DNA from: Ideonella aquatica
GTDB taxonomy: Bacteria; Pseudomonadota; Gammaproteobacteria; Burkholderiales; Burkholderiaceae_C
Length of the DNA stretch: 39,091 bases
Assembly: GCF_018069755.1 (NCBI RefSeq)
Contig: NZ_JAGQDE010000032.1
Span: 1-39,091 of the forward strand
Direction: 5' to 3'
In this document: positions 37,574 to 39,091 of the stretch, one piece after another
Layout of the letters: each line of letters starts with the position of its first letter
How positions within the stretch are numbered: position 1 is the stretch's first letter
The notes under the pieces: model-generated
Databases searched by the model: none
What the model saw: the letters and a program-made list of their open reading frames with translations, nothing else
What the model was told of the DNA's origin: nothing
Made by a program: the position numbers and the translations under genes

Positions 37574-38386
37574 TCAGGCCATCGGGTTGCCGACCCAGAC
37601 GGCGATGCCGCTGAAGTTGTCGTGCCGCGGCTTGCCGGTGCTGCGCGCATGTGTCAGCACCGATTGTTCCAGCCGGGCCAGCCAGTCGGCCGGGTCGTTG
37701 GAGCGCGCCAGGCTGGCGCTCATCTCGGCCTCGTCCACATGCTCCCACAGGCCGTCGGTACACAGCAGGAAGACGTCGCCCTCGCGCAGCACCCAGGGCC
37801 GCGAGGCGGTGGAGACCTTCAGGTGCTCGGTGGGCGTGCCCAGGGCCGACAGCAGCTCGCTGCGCTGGGGGTGGGTGCGCATCTGGTCGGGGCTCAGCAG
37901 CCCGGCCTCGACCAGCGACTGCACCACGCTGTGGTCGCGCGTGTGGGCCAGCATCTGGCCGCCGCGGAACAGGTACAGGCGCGAGTCGCCGGCATGGCCC
38001 CACAGCGCGGTACCCGAGGACAGATCGATGAACAGCGCCACCACGGTGGAGTGCATGTCCTTCTGCGCCGGGTCATCGTCGCGGTGGCTGAGCACCGAGG
38101 CGTTGGTGTCGAGCAGCAGATCGTGGACCTCATCGGGCGCGTGCAGCGGCGCGGCCGAGGCCTGCTCGATGATGTGGCGCACCGCCAGGCGTGCAGCGAC
38201 ATCGCCGCCGCCGTGGCCGCCGGCGCCGTCGGCCACCACGCAGCACAGGTACTGCTCGGAGTGCCAGTGGCCGCAGGCGTCCTCGTTGTAGTCGCGCCCG
38301 CCCACCCGTGACAGGATGGACAGCTCGATGGCCGGCAGGTCGCCCAGGCCGAAGACCGAATCGGCAAACGGTGCGTCGTCGCTCAT
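37574..38386 (-). CDS. PP2C-type protein phosphatase (PppA)
   Basis: A 270-residue metal-dependent Ser/Thr phosphatase, the counterpart of PppA, which reverses PpkA phosphorylation and turns T6SS off. PP2C motifs are present: SRVGGRDYNEDA (Asp36), VVADGAGGHGGG (Asp53), STVVALF, LWGHAGDSRLYLFR, LLCTDGLWEHV and HDNFSGIAVWVG. The ATG at 38386 overlaps the tagH stop in ATGA. The open frame runs 44 residues further upstream but only into tagH. No membrane segment; it should be cytoplasmic. The location in the core operon supports the T6SS role. Confidence 0.94.
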   Translation of the reverse strand: MSDDAPFADSVFGLGDLPAIELSILSRVGGRDYNEDACGHWHSEQYLCCVVADGAGGHGGGDVAARLAVRHIIEQASAAPLHAPDEVHDLLLDTNASVLSHRDDDPAQKDMHSTVVALFIDLSSGTALWGHAGDSRLYLFRGGQMLAHTRDHSVVQSLVEAGLLSPDQMRTHPQRSELLSALGTPTEHLKVSTASRPWVLREGDVFLLCTDGLWEHVDEAEMSASLARSNDPADWLARLEQSVLTHARSTGKPRHDNFSGIAVWVGNPMA

Positions 38387-39091
38387 CCTCGGCCCCGCGA
38401 CTGCAGCTGGTCGATGTGTTCCTCGTAGGCCTTCAGGAAGGCCTTGCCGAAGACGGTGTGGAAGTCGTCCTGCGCCTCGCTGCGGATCTGCGTGTAGAGC
38501 TCGTTGAAGCTCTCCCACAGGCGCGCCTTGCGCGCTGCCGGCAGGATGGCCTGCAGCGCACTGCGCTGGGTCAGTGTGCCTTCCAGGCGCGCGGGGTCGA
38601 AGCGCTCGAGCACGCCCTCGAGCGCGGCGCGCATGCCGGCGACGAAACCGTATTGGTGGGCGCGCAGGTCGTCGTAGGCGTCACGCATGGCCGGGGCGGC
38701 GGGCATGAAGCCGCGCGTGGGCGGCGCCAGCAGGTGGCCCAGCGCGGCCTCGGCGCTGGGCGAGAACTTCAGCGGGTTGTTTTCCTTGGCCACGATCATG
38801 GTGGACTCGGCGCGGATCTCGCGCTTGAGCGCGGCGCGTGCCACCAGCAGGTCGACGGTGCCGGCGGCGGATTCACGCAGCAGCTCGCCGATCAGCTTCA
38901 TCAGCGCCGGGGTCAGGGCCTCGACCTGCACCGTGGGCGTGGCCAGGCCTTCGCGGAAGGCGGCCAGCAGGGCCTGCACCGCGGCGGCATCGGCCGCACC
39001 CGACGCCGCAGGCGCGGCCCCGGCCGCACCCGACGCCGCAGGCGCGGCCCCGGCCGCACCGAGCGGCGGCGCGACCGGGGCCGCTGGGGCG
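38383..39091 (-). CDS. tagH: T6SS FHA-domain protein TagH/Fha, C-terminal part (open at window edge)
   Basis: Only the C-terminal 235 or so codons are inside the window; the frame is open to base 39091. The visible part is an Ala/Pro/Gly-rich linker containing a 10-residue repeat, then the conserved TagH C-terminal domain with VDLLVARAALKREIRAESTMI, ENNPLKFSPSAEAALGHLL, RGFMPAAPAMRDAYDDLRAHQ and FGKAFLKAYEEH. The N-terminal FHA domain, which should bind phosphothreonine, would lie to the right. A GTG at 38979 is not the start, since the frame continues. The stop overlaps the phosphatase ATG. Family identity is from the C-terminal domain alone. Confidence 0.87.
   Translation of the reverse strand, partial: APAAPVAPPLGAAGAAPAASGAAGAAPAASGAADAAAVQALLAAFREGLATPTVQVEALTPALMKLIGELLRESAAGTVDLLVARAALKREIRAESTMIVAKENNPLKFSPSAEAALGHLLAPPTRGFMPAAPAMRDAYDDLRAHQYGFVAGMRAALEGVLERFDPARLEGTLTQRSALQAILPAARKARLWESFNELYTQIRSEAQDDFHTVFGKAFLKAYEEHIDQLQSRGRG
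38991..39060. repeat. 30-bp perfect tandem repeat inside tagH
   Basis: A 30-bp unit is present twice in full (38991-39020 and 39021-39050) and then for 10 more bases, with no mismatch. It encodes a 10-residue Ala/Gly/Pro/Ser repeat (GAAPAASGAA) in the linker before the TagH C-terminal domain. Because the unit is a multiple of three, copy changes would lengthen or shorten the linker without a frameshift. Confidence 0.9.

Noticed and set aside
38383-38979. A self-standing 198-residue gene starting at GTG 38979
   Set aside because: The frame stays open to the window edge, and the upstream sequence is a linker in the same frame, so this is only the C-terminal part of a longer FHA protein.

Overview
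The window is uniformly GC-rich and reads as a chromosomal segment of a facultatively autotrophic betaproteobacterium. The best guess is Burkholderiales of the Rubrivivax/Leptothrix/Sphaerotilus kind. That is an inference from gene content (form II RuBisCO with cbbQO, a cbbFPTZGKAY operon, a CbbR regulator, a T6SS with TssK/L/M and the PpkA/PppA/FHA pathway) and is not proven. No tRNA, rRNA, CRISPR array, insertion sequence, integrase or attachment site was seen.

Region A (1-16413) is a nearly complete Calvin-Benson-Bassham cluster. The plus strand carries cbbM (form II RuBisCO), cbbQ and cbbO (RuBisCO activase pair). An interlude follows: a secreted HAF-repeat protein and a small lipoprotein gene whose lipobox cysteine codon reads TGA. 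Then comes cbbR on the minus strand, divergent from cbbF-cbbP-cbbT-cbbZ-cbbG-cbbK-cbbA-cbbY. The operon is tightly packed, with several ATGA or TGATG overlaps. CbbR-type half-sites lie in the cbbR/cbbF gap and upstream of cbbM, so one regulator probably controls both transcription units.

Region B (16398-23928) begins with a glycine-zipper lipoprotein on the minus strand, overlapping the cbbY 3' end by 16 bp. A tight four-gene plus-strand operon follows: an unrecognised 573-residue Ala/Lys-rich protein, a 1050-residue protein of helical repeats ending in a zinc-metallopeptidase domain (HEIGH), a CpXC zinc-ribbon protein, and a protein with a twin-arginine-like signal. I read it as a candidate T6SS effector locus with accessory and possibly immunity proteins; this is hypothesis.

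Region C (24016-39091, open at the right edge) is a T6SS locus with embellishments. Reading leftward on the minus strand: tagH (FHA, partial), pppA (PP2C phosphatase), a DUF4280 PAAR-like protein, tssK, tssL (with OmpA domain), tssM, a single-gene TssB-TssC sheath fusion with an acidic tail, and a pentameric ligand-gated ion channel homologue. Two tandem-duplicated OmpA-domain proteins (plus strand), a PpkA-like kinase and a secreted Sel1/TPR-like protein complete the block. Kinase, phosphatase and FHA protein together imply threonine-phosphorylation control. The kinase and TssL share an N-terminal DRTVI(R/K)P peptide that could be the phospho-site read by the FHA protein. Hcp, VgrG, ClpV, TssA, TssE, TssF, TssG and TssJ are not in the window.
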